64,000 nt of DNA, taken from positions 2,356,001 through 2,420,000 of the forward strand of contig CM031557.1 of NCBI GenBank assembly GCA_018466975.1. The letters run 5' to 3'. Position numbers and translations under genes: made by a program. The stretch's first letter is position 1; every line of letters begins with the position of its first letter. This DNA comes from Sparassis latifolia. Taxonomy: Eukaryota > Basidiomycota > Agaricomycetes > Polyporales > Sparassidaceae. This document shows, in pieces, positions 12,389 to 25,684 of the stretch. The notes beneath the pieces were generated by a model. That model saw only the letters and a program-made list of their open reading frames with translations. It made no database searches and was not told the origin of the DNA.

Positions 12389-14424
12389 ATGAACCCAGAA
12401 GAAAATAGAGCATTCGAACCAGGCCCCAATCATTGTGAAACCCTCTCCGGGACAGATACTGTTAAACCTACTGTCTTCAGAGACGCTATTTGGCTGGGTG
12501 GTGAGCACGACGGTTACCCGCTGGTTCCCTTTAAAGACTACATGAAAGTTCGACCGGCTCAGCGATCCACCATGATCGATTATGCTCCACTCTACCAGAG
12601 CCACCTGATCTTCGGTCTCCTGGAGGCCACAACAGAAGAAAAGATACCAGAACGCGTACTTCTCCGACGCACCACAGCTGGCGCTCTTGTCGTCAGCAGC
12701 CACAACCTTTCTCTTATTCTGAGGAAATGGTGGAGTCATATCCCGGAGATGAGGAAACAGGATATTGGTGCACTCCAACGGTGGTCTGAGCGGGTGCAAG
12801 CTACGTTGGAGCAAGCACAGGCGTTGCTGATGATCAAGATTCCGCGGCCAGACCGCAGTCCCTTCCGCATAGCTGGGGTGCAGCGCGATGTGGTCTCCGG
12901 GATCATATACGCCGTCGCTGCGATCGGCGAGGCGGTGACGTCTTCAAGGCGCCAGTTCCTGTTGCCTATAATGAAGGGGCTCGATTGGAGGTTCATCCTT
13001 AACCGCATTGTCGAAAGCGTTTACTGTTCGCATTCTCGGGCAGAGCGTGTGCGTACTAGGATACGTGAGTACTTGCAAGCTGTACATCCGCGAGAACGGG
13101 GCACAGGGACACAGCCAGTGCACTACGGGAGCGTATATGGTGAACACGATCGATGCGGCGTCGTATATTAATCGGTATACCACAGCGGGGTGCACATGTC
13201 AGTATTCTAGGCCATCGCTGGACGCTGCTGTCTCAGCGCTCTCCAATGGACAAATACCAGTCATTGCAATTTCGTACCTCAACCTTACTGTCGATGTGCC
13301 GAAGATGATCTGCAGTACCGTCACCGACACGCCATACGTCGCCGTCTCGCACGTTTGGGTGGACGGCTAGGGAGCACGACAGAAACCGGGCTTCCTATCG
13401 GCAGGTCGTTCCCGGCGGCGCGTTCTGGATAGACGCCATCTGCGTTCCCGCGCGCAAAGACATGCGCAAGAGGGGGATATGCCTGATGGATCAGACATAC
13501 AGGGACGCCGCTGCTGTACTCGTCGTCGACGCGGGGATCCGATCCTGCTCCCTTCGCGCACCGCACGAGAAGTTGCTGCGCGTACTCTCTCCGGTGGATG
13601 CAGCGGCTGTGGACGCTGCAGGAGGCGATCCTCGCCCACCAGCTGGTCTTTTGAGTATGCGGACGGGACAACTTCTCTGAGAGGACTGATTTCTGTCGGT
13701 GAAGACTTGCTCGACGTGCCCAAGACAAATCTAGCCGCGGAACTCTTTCGGCTGTCCAAGCGAGGGCTTCACATCGAAGAAGGCCCGACCGGTTGCGGGA
13801 GGACGAGACGTTCGCGGTCGCTAGCCAGTTGAATGTCGATGCGTTCGAGCTGTGAGTCTATCCCCGGGGGAGCGCATGAGGACGCTGCTGTTGCGCGTGC
13901 GCGAGCTGCCATCGGACAGCCTATTCATGTCTGGCTCAAAGCTGGAGCAGCCGGGCTTTCGCTGGGCTCCGAGGACAATGAGGGTTTCGCAAGGAAGCTC
14001 TCTCGGAACGAATGCGTATGATGCACTTTGTACGCTAGAGGGCTTGGTCGCCACCTACTATTGAATATACCTGAACGATTCAGAATCCACTTTTCGTCAA
14101 GGAGAGAAATGGTACCTCCGAGACGCTATGGGCGAATCGTGCTACAGTGTTACCGACATTGACACAGTATCCGAGCGCACGAGTGTCAGGAACTACACCT
14201 TCAGCGGCCTACTCTTTGCCGCCCCACTCAAGGCGGGGACAATGGGCGTCGGCGTCGCCGTGCGAATTCTTGCAGGGCAGGCCCATGCGGGAGAGGGAGA
14301 CTTTCGTCCAACCTGTGAGTACGTGAAGAAGCTGGTCGTTGCACGCGTTGGTAAGGAAGAGTTAAAGAACTACAGGGTGCTCGACATCGCAGGTTTGGGC
14401 AGGCTGCATGTTTGTATTACATGA
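12389..14424 (+). pseudogene. HET-domain (heterokaryon incompatibility type) gene, broken
   Basis: The N-terminal part (12389-13171) has MNPEENRAFEP and a long helical region with LRKWWSHIPEM. An intron near 13060 leads to a second frame ending in TPYVAVSHVWVDG (13330-13368), the classic start of the fungal HET domain. Later HET hallmarks follow in other frames: VPGGAFWIDAICVP (about 13410), DQTYRDAAAVLVVDAGIRS (about 13490), RWMQRLWTLQEAILAHQLVF (about 13597) and EYADGTTSLRGLIS. The C-terminal part with LPSDSLFMSGSKLEQPGFRW ends at 14424. Frame breaks occur after VWVDG (TAG at 13368), near 13405, near 13590 and at the TTTT run near 13651. About 15 residues expected between the HVW block and VPGGAFW are also missing. 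HET proteins in this class act in non-self recognition and cell death; this copy is probably inactive. Confidence 0.8.
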
Positions 14425-14789
14425 GCACACAGCATAACATGTGAGGCAACGACGGTTGGATGAGATTTTGAACATGGATGTGGCACTGAGTGGTCTAGCG
14501 CTATTGCACACAGATATCGTTGAGGTCTTAGGTGTAAAGAATCACGCATAAACCTCCAGAGGAGATCGAAGATAGTTGTTCACGTCCATATATTGTCAAG
14601 GCTACAACCTTCCCCTCATCAGTTGCCACAGAACCAACATGACTTTCACTTATTCCACAGCTTCAAAATGCTGAACATACATCAACGGCTCCACGCTCAT
14701 TTAGATTCTGAGGAGCCGGCCTTCTGCCGGACGTCAGACTTCGCCACCGGATTCGCATCCTCCTTTTCTACAAACAGGTAGCAATCGGG
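14425..14789. other. Intergenic, nothing recognised
   Basis: About 365 bp between the HET pseudogene (+) and the small membrane-protein gene (-). Both genes end here, so it should hold only 3' ends. No repeat or structured element was seen. Confidence 0.4.
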
Positions 14790-15032
14790 TCAACAACTGG
14801 CACGCCGACATGCCTTGAGGGACGTACTGGCAGTGGCAGTCTTCTCCGACCGCATGTAATACATCGCAGCGACGGCGAGAGCAACGGCAGAGCCGCCGAG
14901 GATCATCTGCAGCGGGCCCGCGGCAGCGAATCAATGCGTCAGCACTCGGCATTAGCGACGATGTATCGTTGAGATTCCCTGATTTTGTCTACGCACCAGA
15001 CGCTGCTGGTTGGGCGGTGAGGGCTTATTCAT
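14790..15032 (-). CDS. Small single-pass membrane protein, 50 aa, two exons
   Basis: Exon 1 is 15032-14997 (MNKPSPPNQQRL) and exon 2 is 14906-14790. The 90-nt intron has a GTGCGT donor, a CTGAC branch-like site about 40 nt before its end, and a CTGCAG acceptor; both joins are phase 0. Exon 2 starts MILGGSAVALAVAAMYYM, a clear hydrophobic segment, followed by a short Ser/Thr/Lys tail and TGA. A short polar N-terminus and one transmembrane helix with a small tail are common in small mitochondrial or ER membrane proteins, but I cannot name a family. The splice signals and coherent hydrophobic segment support a real gene. A tail-anchored or respiratory-complex accessory protein is conceivable but unproven. 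Confidence 0.6.
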
Positions 15033-15425
15033 GCTGTGCGATTGAACGTTTCTACTGGTTTGTACAGGTTCTCGCTATGAGGGGCGGAGCCAAGATGTCT
15101 GCAAGGGGCTACGTCGTTAGTGCGGCCGTGTTGGAGCCTCCGCACGTCCTCTGACCTCAGTATGAAGTCATGCCCGCCAAATCCTCGGTGCTTGAAGGCC
15201 GTTGGCGGGACAGGGGATAACGGGCTGGACACGCCTAGCACCAGCTTCCGAGTACTGCGATACGCACACCACGCAAAAGTCCGATTTACACAACCTGCTC
15301 ATGTATTGACTGCGAAATGTAATGGATTACAACACAATGCATTGATAACAGACCGACCGCAGGATAACACAGGAGGACATCGTACACCAACGCTCGTCAA
15401 GGCATATCTGGTCCAGTAAGCGCCG

Positions 15426-16253
<828 letters not shown>

Positions 16254-16838
16254 TGGTGTATGAGTCTAATATGAGGTGCGAGGGTCGTAACTGTTGGAAG
16301 AGGGTGCCAAACGAGAGATCGCACGAGATCGCGAAGATCGGATGAGAGTCGTCGGATGCGTCAGAAGTATGGAATCGCAGCAACAACACCGGGAACGAGT
16401 ACAAAACGTAGCAACGATGAGCACGACACGAAATGTAACAAGGGGGAAAAATAAATGACTTACAGCGACGAGGCAAAGACGAGAGGGAGGAGATGGTCGA
16501 GAGACAAGGGTAAGGAGCATACAATTGCGGCTGTTTGGCTTTTGTCGCTGTTTGGTTGCTTACTAGAACAGCCTCGCACTTGTCCGGGTGTTTCCGGGAT
16601 CGTCAGAAAAGGTAACACCAGTCTTTACAGTGACATCGAAATGTTTGCCAGAAGACTAGACTAGACAATGACACCTAGAACAAGAAGCTCCAGCTAGCAA
16701 TGTCACACTTCCTGCTTGATAGACAGCTCCCCACACAAATACACGCCGGCAACTCTGCGTAACGCTACAGCAGTTGTCCTACACCGCGGAGACCCATGTC
16801 CAGCTGCACACGTATATGCAATACATGTGAGCAATAGC

Positions 16839-19213
16839 TTATTCTTCTAGGAAGAAGTAGTTCCCCGACGCTGCGCCACAGAGTATCAGCACACGCACGG
16901 GCATAGGATGAAACACTGGTAAAACACACCCTTCTGCTCTCGATCCTTGACACTGTTCATCTTGTTAACGCGTGGCCGGAAGTTCGTCGGGTCGCGCCTG
17001 AAGGTGATCTCGAGGGACGCGAGGAACTTGTTCATACCGGTCAGTAGCGACTGCGGACTGAGAGCGCGAAAGGATCAGCAGTGCCACCGAAGAGTACAAT
17101 ATACAGTACGTACGGTGTAGCGGTGGCTGCTACGGCAGGCTTTCCCTGGAAGACGATGACTCGGTCGGCGAGGTAGGTGGCCATGATGAAGTCGTGCTCA
17201 ATGATGAAGGCGGTCTTCTTGGCGTGGAGGATGAATCTGAACACGCACGCGCATGTGAGCAAGGGAAGTAAGTTCGCAGTGTCCCGCCTACCGCTTGATG
17301 ACCTTGCTCGCAATGATACGTTGCTCGGAGTCGAGGAAACTAAATGGACGCATGTCTCAGCAGCCACACAAACCGGAAATTGAGAGCCAACAAATCGTAC
17401 GAGCTGGGTTCGTCGATCAGGTACACTGATACGTTGGGCTTGCCGAGCGCCAACACGATTGCTACGCGCTGCAGCTCACCGCCAGAGAGCGTTTTCACTT
17501 CTTGGTCCAATATAGGTTCCAAATTCATCGGCTTGATGACATCCGTGTTGAACTGCGGGTGCATGAACGCCGCCTTGATCCGCTTGAGGAGGAGTATGCG
17601 CACGGTGCCGGGGAACGTGGGCGATATCGTCTGCGGCTTGAGGGATACCGACAGCGTTTGCTTGTCTGTCTCCTCGTCGGGCATGTCGCCTGCGAGTAGC
17701 CGCACGAACGTCGTCTTGCCTGTACCGTTCTCGCCGAGCATGACGATGATCTCCGAGTCCGTGAAGCTCCCGCCCTCCACGGTCAGCTTGAAGCCTCCGA
17801 GCGTCTTCGTCATCGTCGGGTACGAGTACTGTCGCGTCTTGTCGACGACGAGCTCCTCCGCCGTCTCGACCATTTTGAAGGAGAGCGAGTCCTCACGGAA
17901 TCGCAAGTTCTCTGTGGGGATGAAACCGTCCAGGAAGATGTTGATTCCTATCGAGAGCCGCGATGAGTACACAGAATCCGTCAGCTGGGCGGATAGCTGG
18001 GCGGACACGAACCTTCACGCACTGAGTAAGGCATCGTTACGACACCGTACATCGAAGGCTTCCCGTATAGACAGCAAATGAAATCGGAAAGGTAATCGAG
18101 CACGGACAAATCGTGCTCGACTGCTACGACATAATTATCTGGTGTGAGCAGCTCGCGAATAACTTCGGCTGCCCTCAATCGTTGCCTGATATCCAAGTAA
18201 CTAGAGGGTTCGTCGAACATATATCTATATTTCACCTGAGCCCCTCATGTGCATGCAGAAAAAAGATATGAACACGTACACATCTGCTTGCTGGATGCAG
18301 GTCATCGCGATGGCGAAGCGCTGCAGCTCTCCACCGGATAGCTGCGACACCTCTCGCTCCAGTACCTCATTCAGCTCCAAGTCATCACACATCTTCTGCT
18401 TGTTATCCCGCTCGACCTTCGAGTCGAGCATCTGGGACACGGTCAATTTGCCCTTGATCGCGCGGGGGATGTGGTCGACGTATTGAGGTTTAATGAGAGC
18501 CTTGAGGTTATCCTCGAGGACCTTCGTGAAGTAGTTCTGCAGCTCCGAGCCGCGGAAGTACTTGAGGATCTCCTGCCAGTCCGGTGGGTCCTGTGGGATG
18601 ATCAGCTACGGGAACGGTCAGAGGGGCCGCACACGACGAACGTCGTAACGGCCGAGGTTGGGCTTCAGCTTCCCCGCAAGGACCTTGAGCGCCGTGCTCT
18701 TGCCGATACCGTTCGTGCCGACGAGACCGAGCACTTGACCTGGTCGTGGTGTGGGGAGACGGTGGAGCTTGAAGGCGTTTGCGGTGTAGCGGTGTGTTAC
18801 CTCGGTGTTGAGGTTGGTCGGGAGGTTGATAATTGCAATAGCCTCAAACGGGCATCTGAAAAACAGCTGAGATTGCAATACTGGCACAGAGACGTTTCTG
18901 GCACGCACTTCTTCACACAAATACCACAACCTATGCAAAGAAACTCAGAGATGAAAGCGATCTTGTCTGTGGGCTTGACCTCTATACAGAGCTTGCCTAA
19001 AACATCGTCACATCAGCACCGTACAGCACTTATGATGTACTCGCAGACGTACCCATTTTTACAACAGGACACGACTGCTCGCCATCTGTGAACACCCGAT
19101 CGCACATCGCAGATCGGAGAGGTACGAACCTTCTTGCACTCTTGCGCGCATCGCTTCGGCTTGCAACGGTTGGCATCGACGATGGCAATACGGGTGATCT
19201 TGTCCGCAGACAT
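16839..19213 (-). CDS. RLI1: ABCE1/Rli1 ribosome-recycling ATPase
   Basis: The spliced protein begins [20 protein letters not shown], then [14 protein letters not shown] and [19 protein letters not shown], which supply the cysteines of two 4Fe-4S clusters. NBD1 has Walker [10 protein letters not shown] (near 18700) and signature [11 protein letters not shown]2 has GENGTGKTT (near 17730) and a second LSGGELQR, each followed by a Walker B/DEPSS segment. The C-terminus is SGNYFFLEE, reached through a last intron (GTGTGT...GCGCAG), with TAA at 16841-16839. The protein splits ribosomes after termination and helps initiation and ribosome export; it is essential in eukaryotes. Exon joins such as KK|CPFEA and [11 protein letters not shown] are clean. 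It is divergent from PIN4 over 373 bp. No sign of damage. Confidence 0.95.
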
Positions 19214-19586
19214 GGCTAGGGCGGCGACGAGAGCAGAGAGAAGGAAGTGTGTATAGTTGCGGCGGATGTGAGGCAGGCCGGGTGCTCGAAATTTACGATA
19301 TCCGCCACGTGTGGATGATCTAGTCAAGATAAGATCTAACGCTCCTCGATTTGTTTTCGAGTTCTGAACGACTCGGATCTCGCATGCTCGTACTGGCTTA
19401 AACTTAGCCAACATATTCTAGCAGCACCTGCAGAGAAAATGCTGCGATTTTTCATGTCGTTTATTCTGTGAGATTTTGCCCGACGACGTGTCAGACCGTG
19501 ACCGCATTCTTTCCGCGCGAATTCTGACTTCTGCAACTGGAACCCTCTGGAACCTGATCACTTTCATCTAACGACTCCACATCACC
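19214..19586. promoter_or_regulatory. Divergent RLI1/PIN4 promoter region
   Basis: The start codons of RLI1 (-) and PIN4 (+) face away from each other across 373 bp, so both core promoters must lie here. I see no clear TATA box, as is usual for housekeeping genes. The text is ordinary mixed sequence without repeats. Confidence 0.6.
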
Positions 19587-20237
19587 ATGCCGAAGAAGGG
19601 AAACGCTGCAGCAGAGAAGAAGTCTGCCGATAAGAAAGCAGGCAAAGGTGCAGCGAAGGGCGAGGAAGCCGGAGAGAAGTCCAAGGTGGGTGGACTACAT
19701 TGCATCTGGCGAGCTCCGTTTGCGCGGCGACAAATGCTCTGAACAGGGCAAAGGAGGGTTGAAGCCAGCTACTGCAATAAATGTTCGTCATATTCTCTGT
19801 GAGAAACACTCCAAGGCGACCGAAGCCCTGCAGAAGATCCAGGTATGTTCAAGTTCACATCGACTACAATTTGAGGTTTCTCCAAGGAGGTAGTAACCAC
19901 GGGGTGTAGGAGGGCCAGCGATTCGATAAAGTGGCTCAGGAATACTCAGAAGATAAGGCCAAAGGTTGACATTCAATCTTTGTCATTGTAACATGCGCCT
20001 GAACTGACGTGTACTAGCTGGCGGTAGTCTGGGGTGGATGGCTCGAGGATCCATGGTGGTATGTATCTTCTTTGGGGTCGCCCGCCCTCCATTTCCCCCC
20101 TCATTTCGGCTCTACAGGGTCTTTTCCAGGATGTGGCATTCGCCCTCGAGCCGTCATCCGTGGATAAGCCCATCCTTTCCCCGCTGGTGAAGACCAATTT
20201 TGGATACCATATCATCATGGTCGAGGGCCGCCGATAA
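19587..20237 (+). CDS. PIN4: Parvulin-type peptidyl-prolyl isomerase (PIN4/Par14-like)
   Basis: Five exons (19587-19685, 19747-19842, 19910-19964, 20018-20058, 20118-20237) join to 136 residues, close to human Par14. The N-terminus is basic and low in complexity ([20 protein letters not shown]), as in Par14, where it binds DNA or pre-ribosomes. The rotamase domain follows: [52 protein letters not shown] and [12 protein letters not shown] at the end. It catalyses cis-trans isomerisation of X-Pro bonds. The Par14 group lacks the phosphate-binding and WW parts of Pin1 and is linked to ribosome biogenesis. It shares a promoter region with RLI1, another ribosome-related gene, and converges on the SNT1-like gene. 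Confidence 0.92.
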
Positions 20238-20604
20238 TATTTGTTTGTTGTGATGTTACCCGTGACGTACAGCATCTCTGACTACGAATGCCTGGATGTG
20301 TTGCTGCTATACACTGAGCTGTTGCTTGATGCGTGTATTCGTCAGTTCACAGCCACTGTAGACAACAAGAAAGGATTGACATTGGGAGCATCGACGACTG
20401 GAACTTGGCTCGGCTATCGCCTTGCACGTTAGTGAGTTGCTCAGAATTCTCGCACCGTGACCTTTCGATCGCACAGCATTGACACCAAAAACGAAGAAGC
20501 AACGATTTGTATATGGGAAGTAGGAACTGTATAGATCGGTCCATATTGCAGAAACAAATATCGCCCACACCACTGGAAGCCCTACCCAGTCCACCGAATC
20601 AGTA

Positions 20605-23600
20605 CTATTGGAAGTCCAGCTGCTGCGCTGTCTGACGAGTCCGATGCTCCAAGTACGCCACCAAATCCTCCGTCGTCTGCAGCGTCGCCGGTAGCGCGGG
20701 CGTAGGGGTATGCAGTGACCGATGCGTCCACGTCTGCTGCGGGAACATCGACGCATCGAACGTCATTGTCGCGCTCGACGTCGCACCCGGCGGCGAGACG
20801 TTACGCGTGGCCATCCGCTGAGCTGGTCGCTGGTCGTTCGCAAAGTGCGAGGGCGACAGGTTCGAGTATGCAAAGTTAGACTGAAAGGTCATCGTCAGCG
20901 TCGCCGGAGGTGCCTGGCTGGCACCATTGATCGTGTTATCCATCAGTGACCCATTGGTTGAGCGTATCGGCGGGGCGATATTGGCGTACGGGGAGGTTCG
21001 TGGTTGGATGGGGACATACCCGCGCGCGGGCATATTATCCGTCGGCCCGTACTGGGCACGCATGCTCTCGATAGACGTGGAACGGAACTGATATCCGGAA
21101 GACTGCCCTGCAGTAGACGACTCAACCACTTGCCTCTGGTCCCGCTCAGCGCTCGTGAACATCTCCTGGATATGTAGCTTGCGAGATGGCGAGCCATGCC
21201 CATTCACCCTGAAGCGAGCCTCGATTGCAACGGGAGGAAGGCCTTGCATTGGTGCTTGAATATCTGGAGTTGAGCAGTTGGTACTGGGTGTGATGACACC
21301 AGATCCCGGGATGCTCGTTTCTTTCCACATGTCTTGAGATCTGTCAGGAGTAGGTGACCGTTTTGGAGCGCCTGCCGCCACCTTCTCAAGGGCCCACTCG
21401 GCGAGATTGGCCTTGTAGAATTGGCTCACTTGAATCGTTGTCTGCGCTGACAATGAGACTACTAAGGTGAAATCACGCCTTCAAGCACACCTTATTTGGC
21501 ATTGATGCAGCTATTCGCTTGAAGTCATCTCCATACTGAGCCAACAATTTGAGGAAGAGGACTATTGCATGGAGAATGAGCATGCGATGAAGTCCACTGC
21601 CATCTAGGCGGACCGACCTTTGTCCTCTTCAGACCAGATGACGCCGCCGGGCATAGGCTTCTTCCGCGTGGTGAAGTCGGTCTGATCGATGAACTTGGTC
21701 CCGCTCATGACGGTAGGCATTTCTTCGTCTGGACCAGGAGAAACGACAATCTCCGCCGATTTCACGACTTTGCGACTCTTCCGTCCTCTCCGAGGTCTGG
21801 GCTCAGGTTCCTGCAGATCAAACCTGCTCAGCATCGACGCGAAATGAATTGTGTCATCACTTACCACGGATACCTCAGCGCTCTCCTGTTCCATCAGAGC
21901 AATGGCGCGGGCGGTAGGTTTTGGTTGACGCTTTCGTCGTCTTGGTTCCGGATCAGGACCAGGTGTCGGCGTCGAAATGGGGGACTGCTCCACCTGAGCA
22001 GAACCCCTCCGAGAGGCTGCCCTCTTCAGTTCATTATTGACGGCCGGCGCGCCTCTCTTGCGCCGCGTAGTCGGTGCGCCCGGAGTGGAATCCCGAGACA
22101 CCTCGGCGTCGTGTTTGCGGATGTCCGTCAAAAGAGCGTTGCCCTTCTTCTTGTCCGCCCGTTTACCACCACGCTTGCGCTTGCTCGATGTATGACGAGA
22201 CAAGACTTTCCGGAAGTCGATCAGCGTGTGCTTGTGCAAATAATAATAAGTAACACATTGCGCCGCAGTCTTGTGTGGTAGATAGTCGGCAATGAGACCG
22301 AATTGCTTGGGATGCTCAACCCACTTCTCCAGGAAAATAGCCTTCTCCTCCTCCGACCAGTCGTCCATGCCAGTTTGAGGAGCGTAGAACTCAGAAGGAT
22401 CGTCCACGCGGTTGTTCGTGTCGTCATACAGCAAGTCCACGCTACCTGTCGTCACCGAGATCATATCGGGGATAGTCGCGGCATTCCGACTTCCCAAGTG
22501 ATTGGCATCAGTCAGCTCTTCGTTGCCCAAGCTCGCGATGATTTGCTCCATCTCCAAGTCAGAGCGTACAGCGTCCGTGAGGGCCGCAGTACGCCTAGTC
22601 GTTCGCCCAGCGGTAGCCGCAGCTTCCTCAAGAGCAGCCGTCTTCGTGACCTCATCCAGTTTCGCGCAGTGAGCCATCCAGCGTTCGTGCAGAGAAATAT
22701 ACTCTTCACGCAGAGTCCGCACTTTCTCTGTCAGCGCAGCCTGCCGTTGAGCAAATCGCTGCTGAAGAGAAGGCCTCATCCTAGCAAAAGCAGCCTCTCT
22801 GGCTCGTCCGCGTTCTCCGCCATAGAGCGTCTCGGATCACAGCATCCGGAGAGGACGATGACGATGACTGTGGTGGCAGGGCTTCGACGATGGACAAGTT
22901 GGTATGAAGCACTGGATTCACGCGCTCCTCCCTTGTCTGCCGATCGCACCGAAGCCTCGTCATCACAACCAGCCGCAGTCCTTCAGAAAGTGGTTTGGGA
23001 CGTTGAGCATTCGTTGTGCCCTGCTCTGCCTCTTGGAGTACACCAGATCCCTCCTTAGTCTGTTGATTTTGGACAGCAGCCAGTGTTGCGGGCGTAACAG
23101 CGGGCGTAACAGGTGCAGCAAGCATCGCAGGCGTGGTAGTACTAGGCTGAACCTGAGTGCGGGCCTCGTCTTCTCCGGCCCGTTCCGGTCCATCAAGGGC
23201 AGAAGGAGCTTTATCACCAGTGCCACCAGGAGGCTCAAGTGAAACAGTGGGAGCTGCGTCCAACCCAGGTGGTGTGCGCGGGGACATAGCCAGAGGGGAA
23301 GCATCAACGAACGGGATCTTGCCATCGACGGTCTGCATAGTAAGAGAGGGTACCTGCAAAGGTAACTTCGGCCGCTCCATAGCAAGGTCGTTACTCACGA
23401 CTTCTGAGCTGGGAAGAATGGCCTGTAGGCCTGGAATCTCCTCGTCAACGGCAGTGGAGCTTCCGACGCTAGGAGCACGCAGGTCAGCAGGATGAGCAGG
23501 GGTTGCGGGCGTAGATATCTCCATATCCACATCAGATTCCTCCATAAAATCGTGTGTTCCGCCACTTTCCATCGCTTCCAGGCGTACAGCAACTTGAAGC

Positions 23601-25684
23601 GTCCCATCCGGCTTCTTAATCTGCTTGTCTTTCTCTGCTTCTGATACAACGAGCTGCCGGGGTATGAGCGAGGGTGAACGCTCGCGAGCCTTTCCATGTC
23701 GACCGGAAGGTGTCCTAGTGCCACTCTCAGCTGAGAATCGATCAGAGGGTGAAGGAGGAAGCGACATTTCCATATCCGAATCATCAGCCAGGGAAAGTCT
23801 GCGAATAATACAACCTTGAATATGACAGGCATTGGAAGTCAGGGTTTACCTTACCTATTATCGTCAGCGATTGGTACACCCTTCTCAAATGGAACAGCGG
23901 GGACTGGTGACAAATGCGGAGAAGAATATTGTTCTTCCCGCGCAGAGCCACCGGTTGGAGATGCTGGTAAGGACATTTCCATGTCAGAGCCATCTGCCAC
24001 GGAAGAGGTGTCTTCAGCCGACACTGAAGTCACCTGCTTCTCTGACGAAATCTCGAGACCATTTACCGATGGCCTAGATAGGTTTCGAAGTGGCTTCCGG
24101 ACGCATCTCTGCCGGAATCTTCACGTTGCACGTATCGATCTTCAAAGATCGAGAAGCAGGCAGATCCTCTGTGAGAAAGGAAGAATGTCACTGGCTGAGC
24201 CATTGAGGCATCTGGAAAACACGTACCAGCCTTAATCTTTATCTCTGCATGTTTTCCGCTACGATCGGTACCGGACGATGCGACAGGCTCAGGTGCAGGA
24301 AGTTCTTCCAATATCTCCTGCTTGAACGACACCAAAACTGGAGCCGGAAAGTCGAGCGTACGAGAATCGTCATGAGGGGTCGATGCAAGGCTATCGTAGT
24401 CATCAGGATGGGAGATAACACCATTACGCTCGGCGACAACTTCAGACATTTGCCGACTGCCAATATTTGGTGGGGGAATAGGGGAGCACGACCGATATTT
24501 TTTACAGGGAGGTTGTTCCGCGCCCGATGGACTTGCTGGCCTGAGAAATGCAAACGCTCCGTCGCCGTTCGCCGGACGTAAGGTTGCGCTTGAGTTCTGC
24601 GGCGGGAAGATTCCTCGAGAAGTTACGGAGAAGACAAAGGTAGAGCGCGAACAGAATTGATACTGATTGAGCGGTCGCGGCTGATGAAACGCCTACGATT
24701 TCGCTTGCGACCCTTCCCTTTCGGCCTGGGCTCTGGGGGGCGAACACTCCAGGGACCTCTGTCATTCTCGTAATGGGGTCGGTATGAATCAGAGCCGGGG
24801 TTCATGTACGGATATCGAGGTGTGTAGGGAGGACTGGGCGAATGCGGCCTGTAATGGTCACTTTCAAACATAGGCGGAGAATAATGATCTCGAGGAGGTG
24901 AGTAATGATTGCGAGTAGGGAGTATTGGTCGTGAGTAGGGGAGTAGAGATCTCGAGGAGGTAAATAGTGATTGCGCGGCGGCGAATAGTGATTACGAGAT
25001 GGAGAATAGTGATCCTGTGATGGGGAATTATGATTACGGGGAGGAGAATAATGGTCGGGTACAGTTCTTTGAGGTGATCGCATATTCCAATCCTGATCCC
25101 CAGGGCGGTCTCGTGCCCTGTGGCGATGTGTCAGTACATACGTTAAAGGTGCAGAATGCACATACCCGTCAGAATCGATGCTGGAATCGATGTGAGTTTG
25201 CTTCCAAGAGTCGGAAGGTTCAAACATCCTTTCAGCCATCGTCTCACGACGCCCTCTGGGCGCCGGACTATCGTACATGGAGCCTATGGGTTCCCTCCGT
25301 TCTGCCCACGTCATTGAGTCAGAAGGGGTCCAAGACGGAGGGTGGGCCCATCCTTCTGCTTGCAAGTCTCTTTGTTGCCCATGACACTCGGGAGACGGCG
25401 TCCCACTGTAGAAGGAACGTTCTGGCCGCCAAGAATTTGCCGTGTATCCGCTCGCGTAGTTATCTTGGTAGGCTGAAGAAGAACGCGCAGGCGCATATCT
25501 ATCATAGAAAGGTAACCCATTGGATGGACCAGGAGACGGCGAAGGTCGACGGTCTGCAAGATGGGGTGGTCGCTGCTCAACGAGGAGTTAGTCTTACTCT
25601 TCGTAATAAAAATGATTAGGACCTGACGTCGTAGGTTAGAGGCAGGTTGTTGGGTGCGCTTCGAGGATCACTTTTTGTAGACAT
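20605..25684 (-). CDS. SNT1: SNT1/NCoR-like corepressor with two SANT domains
   Basis: This large multi-exon gene, some 1,400 residues, starts MSTKSDPRSAPNN at 25684 and has a phase-0 intron with a GACTAAC branch-like site. The N-terminal part has tyrosine-rich YSPPRNH repeats (24880-25050), basic and acidic disordered stretches and repeated DMEMSLP modules (about 23770 and 23980). Then come a coiled segment (MRPSLQQRFAQRQAALTEKV) and SANT1, DDWSEEEKAIFLEKWVEHPK with AAQCVTYYYLHKH (22230-22370). SANT2 is WSEEDK, then LLAQYGDDFKRIAASMPNK spliced to TTIQVSQFYKANLAEWALEK (21370-21650). This architecture matches Snt1/NCoR scaffolds of Set3-type histone deacetylase complexes. Two apparent frame breaks exist: near 22810 and at a CCC run near 24915. 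The start chosen is the first ATG with a good exon join. Confidence 0.82.

Noticed and set aside
22800..22830. Programmed ribosomal frameshift in the SNT1-like gene
   Set aside because: No slippery heptamer or downstream structure is evident, and similar breaks occur in unrelated genes, so indel or damage is the simpler reading.
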